Part shown: positions 27,144-35,559 of the stretch, one piece after another | How positions within the stretch are numbered: the first letter of the stretch is position 1 | Layout of the letters: the number at the start of each line of letters is the position of its first letter | NCBI RefSeq assembly: GCF_015291725.1 | Contig: NZ_CP030038.1 | Coordinates: 2,655,001 to 2,719,000, forward strand | Source: Bradyrhizobium sp. CCBAU 51765 | GTDB lineage: Bacteria; Pseudomonadota; Alphaproteobacteria; Rhizobiales; Xanthobacteraceae | Direction: 5' to 3' | Length of the DNA stretch: 64,000 nt | Position numbers and translations under genes: made by a program | Notes under the pieces: generated by a model | What the model was told of the DNA's origin: nothing | Seen by the model: the letters and a program-made list of their open reading frames with translations, nothing else | Database searches by the model: none

Positions 27144-27764
27144 TCAGGCGACGCCGCTGTCGATCGCCAGCCGCACCAGCTCGACGGAGGTTTTCACCCC
27201 GAGCTTCTGGCGCATGATCGACGAGGTATTGGCAACCGTCTTGTAGGACGATTGCACCAGCCAGGCAATCTCGGACAGGCTCTTGCCGGCGCTGAGCAGC
27301 CGCAGGATCTCCATCTCGCGCGCATTCAGCTTCGACAGCGGGCTCTGTGCCAGCGTCGGCCCCGCAAAGGCGATGCTGCGCGCGATCGCGGTCGGAAGGT
27401 ACGTGCCGCCGCCGCCGACGGCGCGGATCGCCTCGACGAGATCGTCGGGATCGCCGGTCTTGGAGACATAGCCCTTGGCGCCGCACTCGATCGCACGCGC
27501 GGCGAACGCAGGATCGTCGTTCATGCTGAACATGATGATGCGGGCCTCGGGCGCGCGCTCGAGGATGCGGCGCGCGAGCTCGAATCCGGAGACGGTCGGC
27601 AGGTTGATGTCGATGATGCAGAGCTCGGGGCGTTCGACGATGAAGACGCACTCGCCGTCTTCGGCGTCGGCGGCCTCCAAAATCTCGATCTCGCCCTCGT
27701 CGGCCAGCACGGCACGGCAGCCGGAGGCGACAATGGGATGATCGTCGACGATCAGTATGCGCAT
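27144..27764 (-). CDS. LuxR/NarL-type response regulator
   Basis: 206 residues: receiver domain (VDDHPIVASG, phospho-acceptor Asp in CIIDINLP, Lys in YVSKTGDPDD) and a C-terminal LuxR helix-turn-helix (LNAREMEILRLLSAGKSLSE, ANTSSIMRQKLGVKT). Divergent from a sensor kinase 207 bases away, which should be its partner. FlhSR-type pairs regulate formaldehyde and methanol genes in Paracoccus, and the location beside fghA suits such a role, but this is inferred. ATG 27764 chosen because MRILIVDDHP is the standard receiver start. Confidence 0.93.
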   Translation of the reverse strand: MRILIVDDHPIVASGCRAVLADEGEIEILEAADAEDGECVFIVERPELCIIDINLPTVSGFELARRILERAPEARIIMFSMNDDPAFAARAIECGAKGYVSKTGDPDDLVEAIRAVGGGGTYLPTAIARSIAFAGPTLAQSPLSKLNAREMEILRLLSAGKSLSEIAWLVQSSYKTVANTSSIMRQKLGVKTSVELVRLAIDSGVA

Positions 27765-27971
27765 AGGCGTTCCCCGCGACAGCGCGTTTCCCGTGTTGGA
27801 ATTTGCCTGTTTTGCGCTGCACGCTGCCGGCATGAGGAGCTGCGCGTCTCATGTGGCCTCATGCAACCCGGCTGGGATTGCTGTACGTTTCCGATTAGAT
27901 ATCCGGCGCTTCGCCTCTGTCAACGTCATCGGACAGGCGCGGGCATCCTTCGCGAGGCACAGGCGATACCA

Positions 27972-29330
27972 ATGTGGCAAAATTTATCCTTGCGCGGGCG
28001 CATCAACCTCTTGCTGGCGCTGCTGCTGGCGCTGGGGCTCGCCGTCAATATCGGCCGGCAGGTCGCAGAGGCCGGGCCGCGCGTGCAGGCCGAGGACCAG
28101 AGCGTGATCCGCCTTGCCCGAGAGTTCATCGAGATGATCGTGGCGGATCTCAACGAGGCTCCCGATCCGGATGCCAGGCTCAACCAGATCGCGCGCGATC
28201 TCAGCCGCCTGCGCCACGTCAGCATCACGCTTCGGGACGCCGGCGGCCATCCGCTGACGCCCCCCCGGCTTGACGCCGACGCCGACACGCGCGCGCCGCC
28301 GGCCTGGTTCGTCGCCCTGGTTCATCCCGAGCAGACCGCGGTCAGCGTGCCGGTCTCGATCCGGGGCAAGCCCGCCTCGCTTGTGATCACCTCGCATCCC
28401 GACGACGAGATCGCCGAGATCTGGGACGGGATCGTGACCCAGCTCGAGGTCGGCTCGGTGATCGCGCTCGCGCTGTTCTTCCTGATGATGAACGTGGTCG
28501 GCCGGGCGCTGGCACCGCTCCAGTCTCTGGCGGAGGCAATGGGGAAGCTCGAGGGCGGACATTACGATGCCCGTGTCGCGCCGGGCGGCGCGCCGGAACT
28601 CGCCGCGATATGCACCAAGCTCAACCATCTTGCTGCGACGCTTGGTGAGGCGGTCGAGGACAAACGGCGTCTTGCCGAGCGCGCGGTGTCGCTTCAGGAT
28701 ATGGAGCGCAAGGAGATCGCGCGCGAGCTCCACGACGAGTTCGGGCCTTATCTGTTCTCGCTGCGCGCGCATGCGAGCGCGCTGGCGAAGCTGGCGGACG
28801 GACGCGACCCGAGTGCGGATGCCGTGCGAAAACATGGCAGCGCCATGCTGGAGCAGATCAATGCACTCCAGCAATTCAACCGACGCGTGCTGGAGCGCCT
28901 TCGGCCCGTGGGCCTTGCCGAGCTCGGCTTGCGCAAGGCGCTCGAATCCCTGTCGCGGCTATGGCGGCAGTCGCATCCCGACGTCGCGATCGAGACCGTG
29001 ATCTCGCCGGCGCTCGGGCCGACCGGCGAGACGGCCGATCTCACCATCTATCGTATCGTGCAGGAGGCGCTCACCAATGTATTCCGCCACGCCGGTGCGA
29101 CTGCGGTCAATGTCGTCATCGAGCCGGTGGAGCAGATGACTCACGACGGCCGCGGCTGCGCCCGGGTGCGGGTCAGCGACAACGGCCGCGGCATGGAGCC
29201 AGGGCAGAAGCTCGGCTTCGGCCTCGTCGGCATGCGCGAGCGGATCCTGGCGCTGGGCGGCACGCTCAACGTCGTCTCCGGCGATGCCGGCCTGACCGTG
29301 GAGGCCTTGGTTCCAACTGCCTCGTCCTGA
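27972..29330 (+). CDS. Sensor histidine kinase (HisKA_3 type)
   Basis: 452 residues: membrane segment 11-27, periplasmic sensor region of about 130 residues, second membrane segment 158-178, HAMP linker (179-231, starting VVGRALAPLQSL), HisKA_3 dimerisation domain with phospho-acceptor His254 in IARELHDEFG, and a HATPase_c domain (EALTNVFRHAGA, DNGRGM, GFGLVGMRERI). This NarX/UhpB-like class pairs with NarL-type regulators, as here. It is followed 38 bases later by lanM copy 2 in the same direction, so both may be one transcript. The signal sensed is unknown. Confidence 0.93.
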   Translation: MWQNLSLRGRINLLLALLLALGLAVNIGRQVAEAGPRVQAEDQSVIRLAREFIEMIVADLNEAPDPDARLNQIARDLSRLRHVSITLRDAGGHPLTPPRLDADADTRAPPAWFVALVHPEQTAVSVPVSIRGKPASLVITSHPDDEIAEIWDGIVTQLEVGSVIALALFFLMMNVVGRALAPLQSLAEAMGKLEGGHYDARVAPGGAPELAAICTKLNHLAATLGEAVEDKRRLAERAVSLQDMERKEIARELHDEFGPYLFSLRAHASALAKLADGRDPSADAVRKHGSAMLEQINALQQFNRRVLERLRPVGLAELGLRKALESLSRLWRQSHPDVAIETVISPALGPTGETADLTIYRIVQEALTNVFRHAGATAVNVVIEPVEQMTHDGRGCARVRVSDNGRGMEPGQKLGFGLVGMRERILALGGTLNVVSGDAGLTVEALVPTASS

Positions 29331-29368
29331 TCTGAATGTGACGTCTACGACCTCGGGGAGAGCTCGAA

Positions 29369-29767
29369 ATGCAGAAATTTGGCCGATGGATGGTCTCGAT
29401 TCTGGCTGTCGGGATGGTGTCGGGATCTGCGCTGGCGGCGTCTCGCGGTGATCCGGTCAAGAAGTTCGATACCGACAGCGACGGGACGCTGGACCATATC
29501 GAGGTCAGGAAGGCGGCGACGGCGTTTTTCGCCAGGCTCGATCCGGATCACGACGGCACGCTGGACGTGCGGGAGTTGCGAGGCAGACTTTCCGCCAAAG
29601 AGATAGCGGCAGCGGATCCCGACCACGATGGAACGCTCTCGGTGAATGAATATCTCGCCGCCGTCTCGCAGCGCTTCGACGCAGCCGATCCAGATCACGA
29701 CGGGACGCTGGATGGGAGAGAATTGAAGACGTCTGCCGGGCGCGCGCTGCTTCAGCTCCTGCAATAG
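29369..29767 (+). CDS. lanM: Lanmodulin-like EF-hand protein (copy 2)
   Basis: A 132-residue exported protein (signal cleavage near ALAASR) with four EF loops: D34-E45, D58-E69, D83-E94 and D107-E118, 12-13 residues apart as in lanmodulin. Loops 2-4 are DPDHDGTLDVRE, DPDHDGTLSVNE and DPDHDGTLDGRE; all carry Pro at position 2 and His at position 4. Loop 4 starts with Asp instead of the Asn of copy 1 and of Methylobacterium, so it may be a full-strength site. It closely resembles copy 1 across the mature part (RELRGRLSAKE is shared). GGGGAGAG precedes ATG 29369. Likely a periplasmic lanthanide-binding protein, possibly co-transcribed with the sensor kinase. Confidence 0.9.
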   Translation: MQKFGRWMVSILAVGMVSGSALAASRGDPVKKFDTDSDGTLDHIEVRKAATAFFARLDPDHDGTLDVRELRGRLSAKEIAAADPDHDGTLSVNEYLAAVSQRFDAADPDHDGTLDGRELKTSAGRALLQLLQ

Positions 29768-29783
29768 ATCAGGTGGCCGCGCG

Positions 29784-30422
29784 TCAGTTCGAGCTGTCTT
29801 CTCCGCCGGCAAGATCGCGCGCCCGGCGGAGCAGGTCGCTCGTGCGACGGATACCGAGCTTGCTCCTCGCCTGCTTGATCAGCCGGGCGACGGCCCGGGG
29901 CGTGATGGCCAGCTCTTCGGCGATCGCAGAATATGAATTTCCCTGGCCAAGCAGGCTGAGCGCCTCTCGTTCTCGGCGCGTCAGTGTGGCGACGTTGCCG
30001 GAATCGACGTGATCGGGCAGGGGCACGCCGCGCAAATTGATCCGCTCGTCGACATAGCGATGGCCGAGCCTGACCTGACGCACCGCCTTTGGCAGTTCGT
30101 CCGGCGGAGAGTCCTTCAGCAAATATCCGATGGCTCCCGCCTTGATCGCGGACGCGACGATATTTGCGTCCGCATGCATGCTGAAAACCAGGATGCGGGC
30201 GAGTGGCGCATCCGAGGAGATGCGGTGCAGCAAGTCGACACCGCCGAGTGCTTCTCCGGGAAAGGTCAAATCGAGGATGACGACTCCGGGCCGGTGCTCC
30301 AGAAATGCTTCATAGCCGCTCGGCACATCGCGCGCAGCGACCACGTCCTCGACGTCCCCCAGCATGATGCGACAGGCTTCGGCAATGATGGGATGGTCGT
30401 CGACGACGAGTATGGGGCTCAA
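29784..30422 (-). CDS. Orphan LuxR/NarL-type response regulator
   Basis: About 212 residues: receiver with VVDDHPIIAEAC, phospho-acceptor Asp in VVILDLTFPG, Lys in YLLKDSPPDEL, and a LuxR-type C-terminus (LTRREREALSLLGQG, then RAVARLIKQARSKLGI). No kinase is adjacent on its strand. Only TTG starts are available near the domain boundary; TTG 30422, with AGAGA upstream, starts right at the receiver (SPILVVDDHP), while the frame is open to TTG 30497. It ends 17 bases from the stop of lanM copy 2 (convergent) and follows the PQQ dehydrogenase 3 gene, so it may regulate that dehydrogenase. Confidence 0.88.
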   Translation of the reverse strand: MSPILVVDDHPIIAEACRIMLGDVEDVVAARDVPSGYEAFLEHRPGVVILDLTFPGEALGGVDLLHRISSDAPLARILVFSMHADANIVASAIKAGAIGYLLKDSPPDELPKAVRQVRLGHRYVDERINLRGVPLPDHVDSGNVATLTRREREALSLLGQGNSYSAIAEELAITPRAVARLIKQARSKLGIRRTSDLLRRARDLAGGEDSSN

Positions 30423-30522
30423 GGGATATCTCTGAAAGGCATGATGTTTCAAAGGATTGAGGCGTGTGGCGAGCGTTGGGCGCGCCGGCTGCAGCAATGC
30501 CTGCCGCAGCCGTCTCGCCGCG

Positions 30523-32688
30523 TCACTTCTTCGGCCGTATTGCGTCGGCCGTGCCCTGGATGAATGCCTGAATCTTCACGACGTCGGCTTCGGTCAGCTT
30601 GCCCGTGAAGTCCGGCATACCCTTGTCGCGGAACGGTCCCTTGAACACGATGTTCTTGAGGTTGGCGATCTCCTCCGCCGGCACGTAGCCGAGGTTGCGG
30701 ACGTTGCCGCCCTTGTCGACGCCGGGCACGCCATGGCAGGTGGCGCAGGCGGCGACATAGAGCGCCGTTCCTTCGGGCACGTCCTTCGGATCGTACTTCA
30801 CGCCCTGGAGAAGGCCTTCGGTCTGGTACTTCACGAACTCCGGCAGCGGCGCCTTGCCGTTGAGCGCGAACGTGTAGACCGTCCCGGGACTTTGCCGCTC
30901 GGTCGCCCGTTGCGCCATGCCATAGACTCCGCCCCAGCCGACGGCAATCGAGACATACTGCACGCCGTCGAGCATGTAGGTCGAAGCCGCAGCGACGACG
31001 CCGGTGCCGGTCGGTGTTTCCCACAGCGTCTTGCCCGTCGTGGCGTCATAGGCGACGAAGCGTCCATCCGCGGTGCCCTGGAACACCAGGTTTCCGGCCG
31101 TGGTCAGCGTGCCGCCGTTCCATGGCGAGGGGTATTCGACGCGCCAGGCTTCCTTCTGCCTGACCGGATCCCATGCGACGAGGCGTCCGAACGGAAGACT
31201 CTTGGGCGGCTCTCCGTTGAGCACGAAACCGACATTCCAGCCGGTGGCGCCGCCGAACTTGCCGGGCGTTGCAGCATTCTGCTTGAACTTCTTTTCCGGA
31301 ATGAGGTTCAGCGGCACGTTCTGGGCCGGCAGATAGACCAGCCCGGTTTGCGGGTTGAACGACATCGGGTGCCAGTTGTGGGCGCCGTAGGGTCCCGGGA
31401 TCGAGTCATAGGCCGCGTCGCCGCGCGCGGCCGGCACCTCGATCGGGCGGCCGTTGGCGTCGTAGCCGGTGGCCCAGTTCACATCGACGAAATTCTTTGC
31501 CGAGATGAATTTGCCGTTGGTGCGGTCGATCACGAAGAAGAAGCCGTTCTTGGGCGCGTGCAGGATGACCTTGCGCGGCGCGCCGTCGATGCTGATGTCG
31601 GCGAGTATCATCGGCTGGGTCGAGGTGTAGTCCCAGTGGTCGCCGGGCGTCTCCTGATAGTGCCAGGCGTATTTGCCGGTATCGGCGTTCAGCGCCACGA
31701 TCGAGGCGAGATAGAGATTGTCGCCGCCGGCGGGGCTGCGCACGTTCCGGTTCCAGGGCGAGCCGTTGCCGGTGCCGATGTAGACGAGGTTGAGCTCGGG
31801 GTCGAAGGTGATCGTGTCCCATGGCGTGCCGCCGCCGCCGTTGAGCCAATATTGGCCGGCGGGATCCCAGGTCTTGGCCGCCTTCTCCATCGACTCGTCC
31901 TCGAACGGCTTTGACGGATCGCCGGGGACGGTGAACCAGCGCCAGAGCTGGTTTCCGCTTTCGGCCTCGTAGGCGGTGACGTAGCCGCGCGCGCCATATT
32001 CGGCGCCGCCTTGTCCGATCACGACCTTGCCGTTGAAGACGCGCGGCGCGCCGGTGATGGTGTAGGAATGCTCGTGGTCGATCAGCGTGTCCTTTTCCCA
32101 GACCTTCTTGCCGGTTGCCGCGTCGAGCGCGATCAGGCGGCCATCATAGGCGGCCACGAACACCTTGCCCTTGTAGAGGGCGACGCCGCGGTTGACGACG
32201 TCGCAGCAGCCCCTGTAGCCGAGCTCGCGGTTGACTTCCGGATCGAAGGTCCAGATGCGCTTGCCGGTTCGCGCGTCGATGGCATGCACGACGCTCCACG
32301 GGGCGGTCTGGTACATGATGCCGTCGACGACGACCGGCGTCGCCTCGACGCCGCGCGAGGATTCGAGGTTGTAGGTCCAGACCAGACCGAGGCCTTTGAC
32401 GTTGTCGCTCGTGATCTGGTTGAGCTTCGAAAAGCGGGTCTCGGCGTAGTCGAGACCGATCGTCGGCCAGTTGTTGGACGTTGCGGTGTTGGCCTTGATG
32501 TAGGCGCCGTCGACCTGCGAGGTGATGGCCTTGATGCTCTCCGGCGTCGGGGTCTTCGCGGAATCCTGCGCAGACGCGGCGGTGATGGATGCGGCGAGGC
32601 CCAAGCCTGCGAGAAGACCGACGACAAGACTGCTGCGGACTGGCCGAGCCGATGAATATCGAGCGGAAAAGCGGTCCCCCAACGTCAT
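30523..32688 (-). CDS. PQQ-dependent quinohaemoprotein alcohol dehydrogenase (type II, fused cytochrome c)
   Basis: 721 residues: signal peptide (cleavage near ASAQD), eight-bladed PQQ propeller (about 60-610) with vicinal disulfide CC161-162, and a C-terminal cytochrome c domain with haem motif CATCHG and Met ligand in KGMPDF. The active-site motif is D353-Y354-T355 in DHWDYTSTQP; Thr replaces the lanthanide-specific Asp, so a calcium enzyme is expected. Type II quinohaemoproteins oxidise primary alcohols and pass electrons through their own haem. AGGAGG precedes two tandem ATGs; the second (32688) is at 6 bases. Divergent from a TonB receptor. Confidence 0.93.
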   Translation of the reverse strand: MTLGDRFSARYSSARPVRSSLVVGLLAGLGLAASITAASAQDSAKTPTPESIKAITSQVDGAYIKANTATSNNWPTIGLDYAETRFSKLNQITSDNVKGLGLVWTYNLESSRGVEATPVVVDGIMYQTAPWSVVHAIDARTGKRIWTFDPEVNRELGYRGCCDVVNRGVALYKGKVFVAAYDGRLIALDAATGKKVWEKDTLIDHEHSYTITGAPRVFNGKVVIGQGGAEYGARGYVTAYEAESGNQLWRWFTVPGDPSKPFEDESMEKAAKTWDPAGQYWLNGGGGTPWDTITFDPELNLVYIGTGNGSPWNRNVRSPAGGDNLYLASIVALNADTGKYAWHYQETPGDHWDYTSTQPMILADISIDGAPRKVILHAPKNGFFFVIDRTNGKFISAKNFVDVNWATGYDANGRPIEVPAARGDAAYDSIPGPYGAHNWHPMSFNPQTGLVYLPAQNVPLNLIPEKKFKQNAATPGKFGGATGWNVGFVLNGEPPKSLPFGRLVAWDPVRQKEAWRVEYPSPWNGGTLTTAGNLVFQGTADGRFVAYDATTGKTLWETPTGTGVVAAASTYMLDGVQYVSIAVGWGGVYGMAQRATERQSPGTVYTFALNGKAPLPEFVKYQTEGLLQGVKYDPKDVPEGTALYVAACATCHGVPGVDKGGNVRNLGYVPAEEIANLKNIVFKGPFRDKGMPDFTGKLTEADVVKIQAFIQGTADAIRPKK

Positions 32689-32841
32689 CATTTTCCTCCT
32701 GTATTCTTGTTTGCCGTAAAGGCACCCCGCCCGCGAGGGCGGGGTGAGTCTACGGATGAATGACTCGCGATCGGATCGCGATGTCGAGCCAAGGATTGCA
32801 CGAAGGTCTTTCACGAGGTTCGGCAAAAAGTCTCGCGGCGG

Positions 32842-32858
32842 CCGGGAATAGTTCCCGG
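32842..32858. promoter_or_regulatory. Operator-like palindrome 1
   Basis: CCGGGAA-TAG-TTCCCGG: perfect 7-bp arms with a 3-base spacer. Centre is 54 bases (about five helical turns) from palindrome 2. Confidence 0.65.
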
Positions 32859-32895
32859 TCGCTCCCGATGAGGCTCGCCCACGCCGTTGGAGGGG

Positions 32896-32912
32896 CCGGG
32901 AATAATTCCCGA
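32896..32912. promoter_or_regulatory. Operator-like palindrome 2
   Basis: CCGGGAA-TAA-TTCCCGA: same sequence and spacing as palindrome 1 apart from one arm-end and one spacer base. A half-site CGGGAATTC follows at 32919-32927. Confidence 0.65.
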
Positions 32913-33044
32913 TTTGGTCGGGAATTCGTGCGCCGGACCGGGCGGACCTTTTACGGCTGGTGCTCTTCGGCTGTTGGCCTGTATCGTTCGCCCAACCGGC
33001 GGGGAACCGAGAGAGCCGGACGATACGGGTGGAGGCGGGCAGGA

Positions 33045-35492
33045 ATGGGCGTTCGTGGTCTGGTCATCATTTCAGTTTCCACGGGAATGGTTGTTGCGAC
33101 CAGCGCGATGGCCGCGCAGGACGAGGAGACCAACATCCAGAATCTGCCGCCGGTCGAGGTGGCGGCGCCACCGCCTGCGGCGGCGAGGCGCGTCGCACCG
33201 GCGCGACCGGTCGCGCGCATAGGGGCGCCGGGGTCCGCCAGCCCCAGGACACGCCTTTACGTCTACCCCACCGCGCCGGGCACGGGCAGGGGTCTCGACG
33301 TCGACAAAGTCCCGTCGGCGATCAATGCCGTTGATGCCAGCCAGATCAAGCGGACGGGTTCGCTGAACGTCACAGATGCGCTGCGCGACTACGTGCCGGG
33401 CGTCAACATCAGCGAAGTCACCGGCAATCCGTTCACGCCCGATGTCGAGTTCCGCGGCTTCGTCGCCTCCCCCGTGACCGGCACCCCGCAGGGCCTTGCC
33501 GTCTACCAGAACGGTGTCCGCATCAACGAGGCGTTCTCGGATGCCGTCAATTGGGACCTGATCCCCACCGCTGCGATCAGGTCGGTGACGCTGGTGACCA
33601 ACAACCCCGCCTTCGGTCTCAATGCGCTGGGCGGCGCGATCAACCTGCAAATGAAGGACGGCTTCACCTATCAGGGCGCCGAGATCGACATGATGGGTGG
33701 CTCGTTCGGCCGCATCCAGGGCTCGGCGCAATGGGGCAAGCAGGTCGACAAGAACTACGCCGTCTATGCCGCGCTCGAAGGCTTGCACGACAACGGCTTT
33801 CGTAATTTCTCTCAATCGGACGTACGGCGCTTCTACGGCGATGTCGGTTACAAGGCCGGCGACAGCGAATTCCACGCCAACATGGGGGTCGCCAAGAACA
33901 ATTTCGGTGCCAGCGCCACCGTCCCGGCCGAGCTGCTGGAAAAATATTGGGGCGCGACCTACACCACACCGCAGACCACCGCCAACCGCGTCGGCTATCT
34001 CAACCTGACCGGAAAGGTCGACGCGACGCCGACCTGGACGCTCGAGGGCACGGCCCATGTGCGCAGGTTCGAGCAGAACATCGTCGACGGCAATCCAACC
34101 GACGTGGAGGAATGCGCTGCAGATGCCGCGCTGCTCTGCTTCGGCGACGACACCACACCTGCCAACGGCGCGGGCGGCGTGCAACTCGCCAACCCCTTCG
34201 CACCGGGAACAATTTTGGGAGCGATCGACCGGAGCTCGATCCGTTCGACGACGTTCGGCGTGTCGGGGCAGGCCACCAACACCGATCAACTGTTCGGCCA
34301 CGACAACCGCTTCGTGATGGGCGCAACCTATGACGCCAGTACCACGCGCTACAACGCCAGCTCCGAGATCGGCTCGATGGGAGAGAACTACGTCGTCAGC
34401 GGTAGCGGTGTCTTCCTGGGGGCGACTCCCACGGCAGATCCCGTTGCCGGCCCCGTCTCGTTGCGGACCGTCAATCAATACAACGGCCTCTACGCGATGG
34501 ACACGTTCAATGTCACGGACGCTTTCGCGATCACGGGCGGCGGCCGCTTCAACGCGGCGCGGATCACGCTCGAAGACCAGCTCGGGACTGCGCTGAACGG
34601 CGATCACACCTATACCCGCTTCAATCCGATGATCGGCGGCACCTACAAGATCACGCCGGGATTGACCGCCTATGCCGGCTATTCCGAGGCCAACCGCGTG
34701 CCGACGCCGCTCGAGCTCGGCTGCGCGGATCCCGCCCGGCCCTGCCTCATTGCGGCCTTCCTGGTTGCGGATCCGCCGTTGAAGCAGGTCGTCTCCAAGA
34801 CCGTGGAGGCCGGCTTCCGCGGCACCAGGGAGCTGAATATCGGCACTCTCGGATGGAAAATCGGCGGCTTTCGCGCCACCAACTATGACGACATCGTAGC
34901 GGTGCCCGCCGTCGGGCGGACGGGCTTTGGCTATTTCACCAATGTCGGCCGGACACGGCGGCAAGGTCTGGAAGCGGAGGTCAACATCAAGTCGCCCACG
35001 CTTCAATTCCAGGCGAGCTATGCCTTCGTCGACGCGCGCTTCCTTGATCCGCTCGAGCTCGGCTCGGAAAGCCCGTTCGCCGATGACGCCACCGAGACCA
35101 TCCAGGTCAGACCCGGCAACCAGATCCCCGCGATCCCGCGCCACCGCGTCAAGGTCGGCGTCGACTACGCCGTGACCGATGTCTGGAAGGTCGGCGGCAA
35201 CGCCCTGTTCGTCTCCAGCCAATACATCGTCGGCGACGAGTCGAACCAGTTCGCGAAGCTGCCGTCCTATACGGTGTTCAATCTCCACACGTCCTACCAG
35301 GTGACGAAGAACATCCAGCTCTACGGCCGCGTCGACAACGTGTTCGACAAGCGTTACGTGACCTACGGCCAGTTCTTCGATCGCGAGGCCCTGCCGAACT
35401 TCACCAATGGCGGCGCGGAGTTCGTCGACCCGCGCTCGCTGAGCCCGGCGAGGCCAAGGGCATTTTACGCAGGAATGCGCGTGACGTTCTGA
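33045..35492 (+). CDS. TonB-dependent outer-membrane receptor
   Basis: 815 residues: signal peptide (cleavage near AMAAQD), a Pro/Ala-rich linker, a plug domain (about 95-210: VPSAINAVDASQIKRTGS, LNALGGAINLQMKDG) and a 22-strand barrel ending in Phe (FYAGMRVTF). The TonB-interacting region is near NLPPVEVAAPP. It uses energy from TonB to import a large or scarce ligand. Its promoter is shared with a PQQ dehydrogenase, and lanM copy 2 is 3 kb away, so the ligand may be a lanthanide chelate, as for LutH-type receptors; a siderophore or other ligand remains possible. ATG 33045 follows GGAGG; the upstream open frame is not protein-like. Confidence 0.93.
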   Translation: MGVRGLVIISVSTGMVVATSAMAAQDEETNIQNLPPVEVAAPPPAAARRVAPARPVARIGAPGSASPRTRLYVYPTAPGTGRGLDVDKVPSAINAVDASQIKRTGSLNVTDALRDYVPGVNISEVTGNPFTPDVEFRGFVASPVTGTPQGLAVYQNGVRINEAFSDAVNWDLIPTAAIRSVTLVTNNPAFGLNALGGAINLQMKDGFTYQGAEIDMMGGSFGRIQGSAQWGKQVDKNYAVYAALEGLHDNGFRNFSQSDVRRFYGDVGYKAGDSEFHANMGVAKNNFGASATVPAELLEKYWGATYTTPQTTANRVGYLNLTGKVDATPTWTLEGTAHVRRFEQNIVDGNPTDVEECAADAALLCFGDDTTPANGAGGVQLANPFAPGTILGAIDRSSIRSTTFGVSGQATNTDQLFGHDNRFVMGATYDASTTRYNASSEIGSMGENYVVSGSGVFLGATPTADPVAGPVSLRTVNQYNGLYAMDTFNVTDAFAITGGGRFNAARITLEDQLGTALNGDHTYTRFNPMIGGTYKITPGLTAYAGYSEANRVPTPLELGCADPARPCLIAAFLVADPPLKQVVSKTVEAGFRGTRELNIGTLGWKIGGFRATNYDDIVAVPAVGRTGFGYFTNVGRTRRQGLEAEVNIKSPTLQFQASYAFVDARFLDPLELGSESPFADDATETIQVRPGNQIPAIPRHRVKVGVDYAVTDVWKVGGNALFVSSQYIVGDESNQFAKLPSYTVFNLHTSYQVTKNIQLYGRVDNVFDKRYVTYGQFFDREALPNFTNGGAEFVDPRSLSPARPRAFYAGMRVTF

Positions 35493-35510
35493 GTTACAGC
35501 AAGCGCTGAT

Positions 35511-35543
35511 GCTTCCTTCTCCTGGAAAGAGGGAGAAGGAAGC
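35511..35543. terminator. Bidirectional terminator hairpin
   Basis: GCTTCCTTCTCC and GGAGAAGGAAGC, a 12-bp stem, lies between the TonB receptor and the convergent MBL hydrolase gene. Confidence 0.75.
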
Positions 35544-35559
35544 ATGGGGCGCCCCAGGC

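Larger units (their letters stand above)
32689..33044. promoter_or_regulatory. Divergent promoter region between PQQ dehydrogenase 3 and the TonB receptor
   Basis: 356 bases without a confident gene. It contains two matching palindromes (32842-32858 and 32896-32912) and a half-site CGGGAATTC (32919-32927), a clustered operator arrangement. The receptor frame is open through this region, but its sequence there is not signal-peptide-like. Confidence 0.6.

Noticed and set aside
27135..27971. Upstream extension of the sensor-kinase frame
   Set aside because: It overlaps the divergent response regulator; the kinase starts naturally at ATG 27972 with its first membrane segment.
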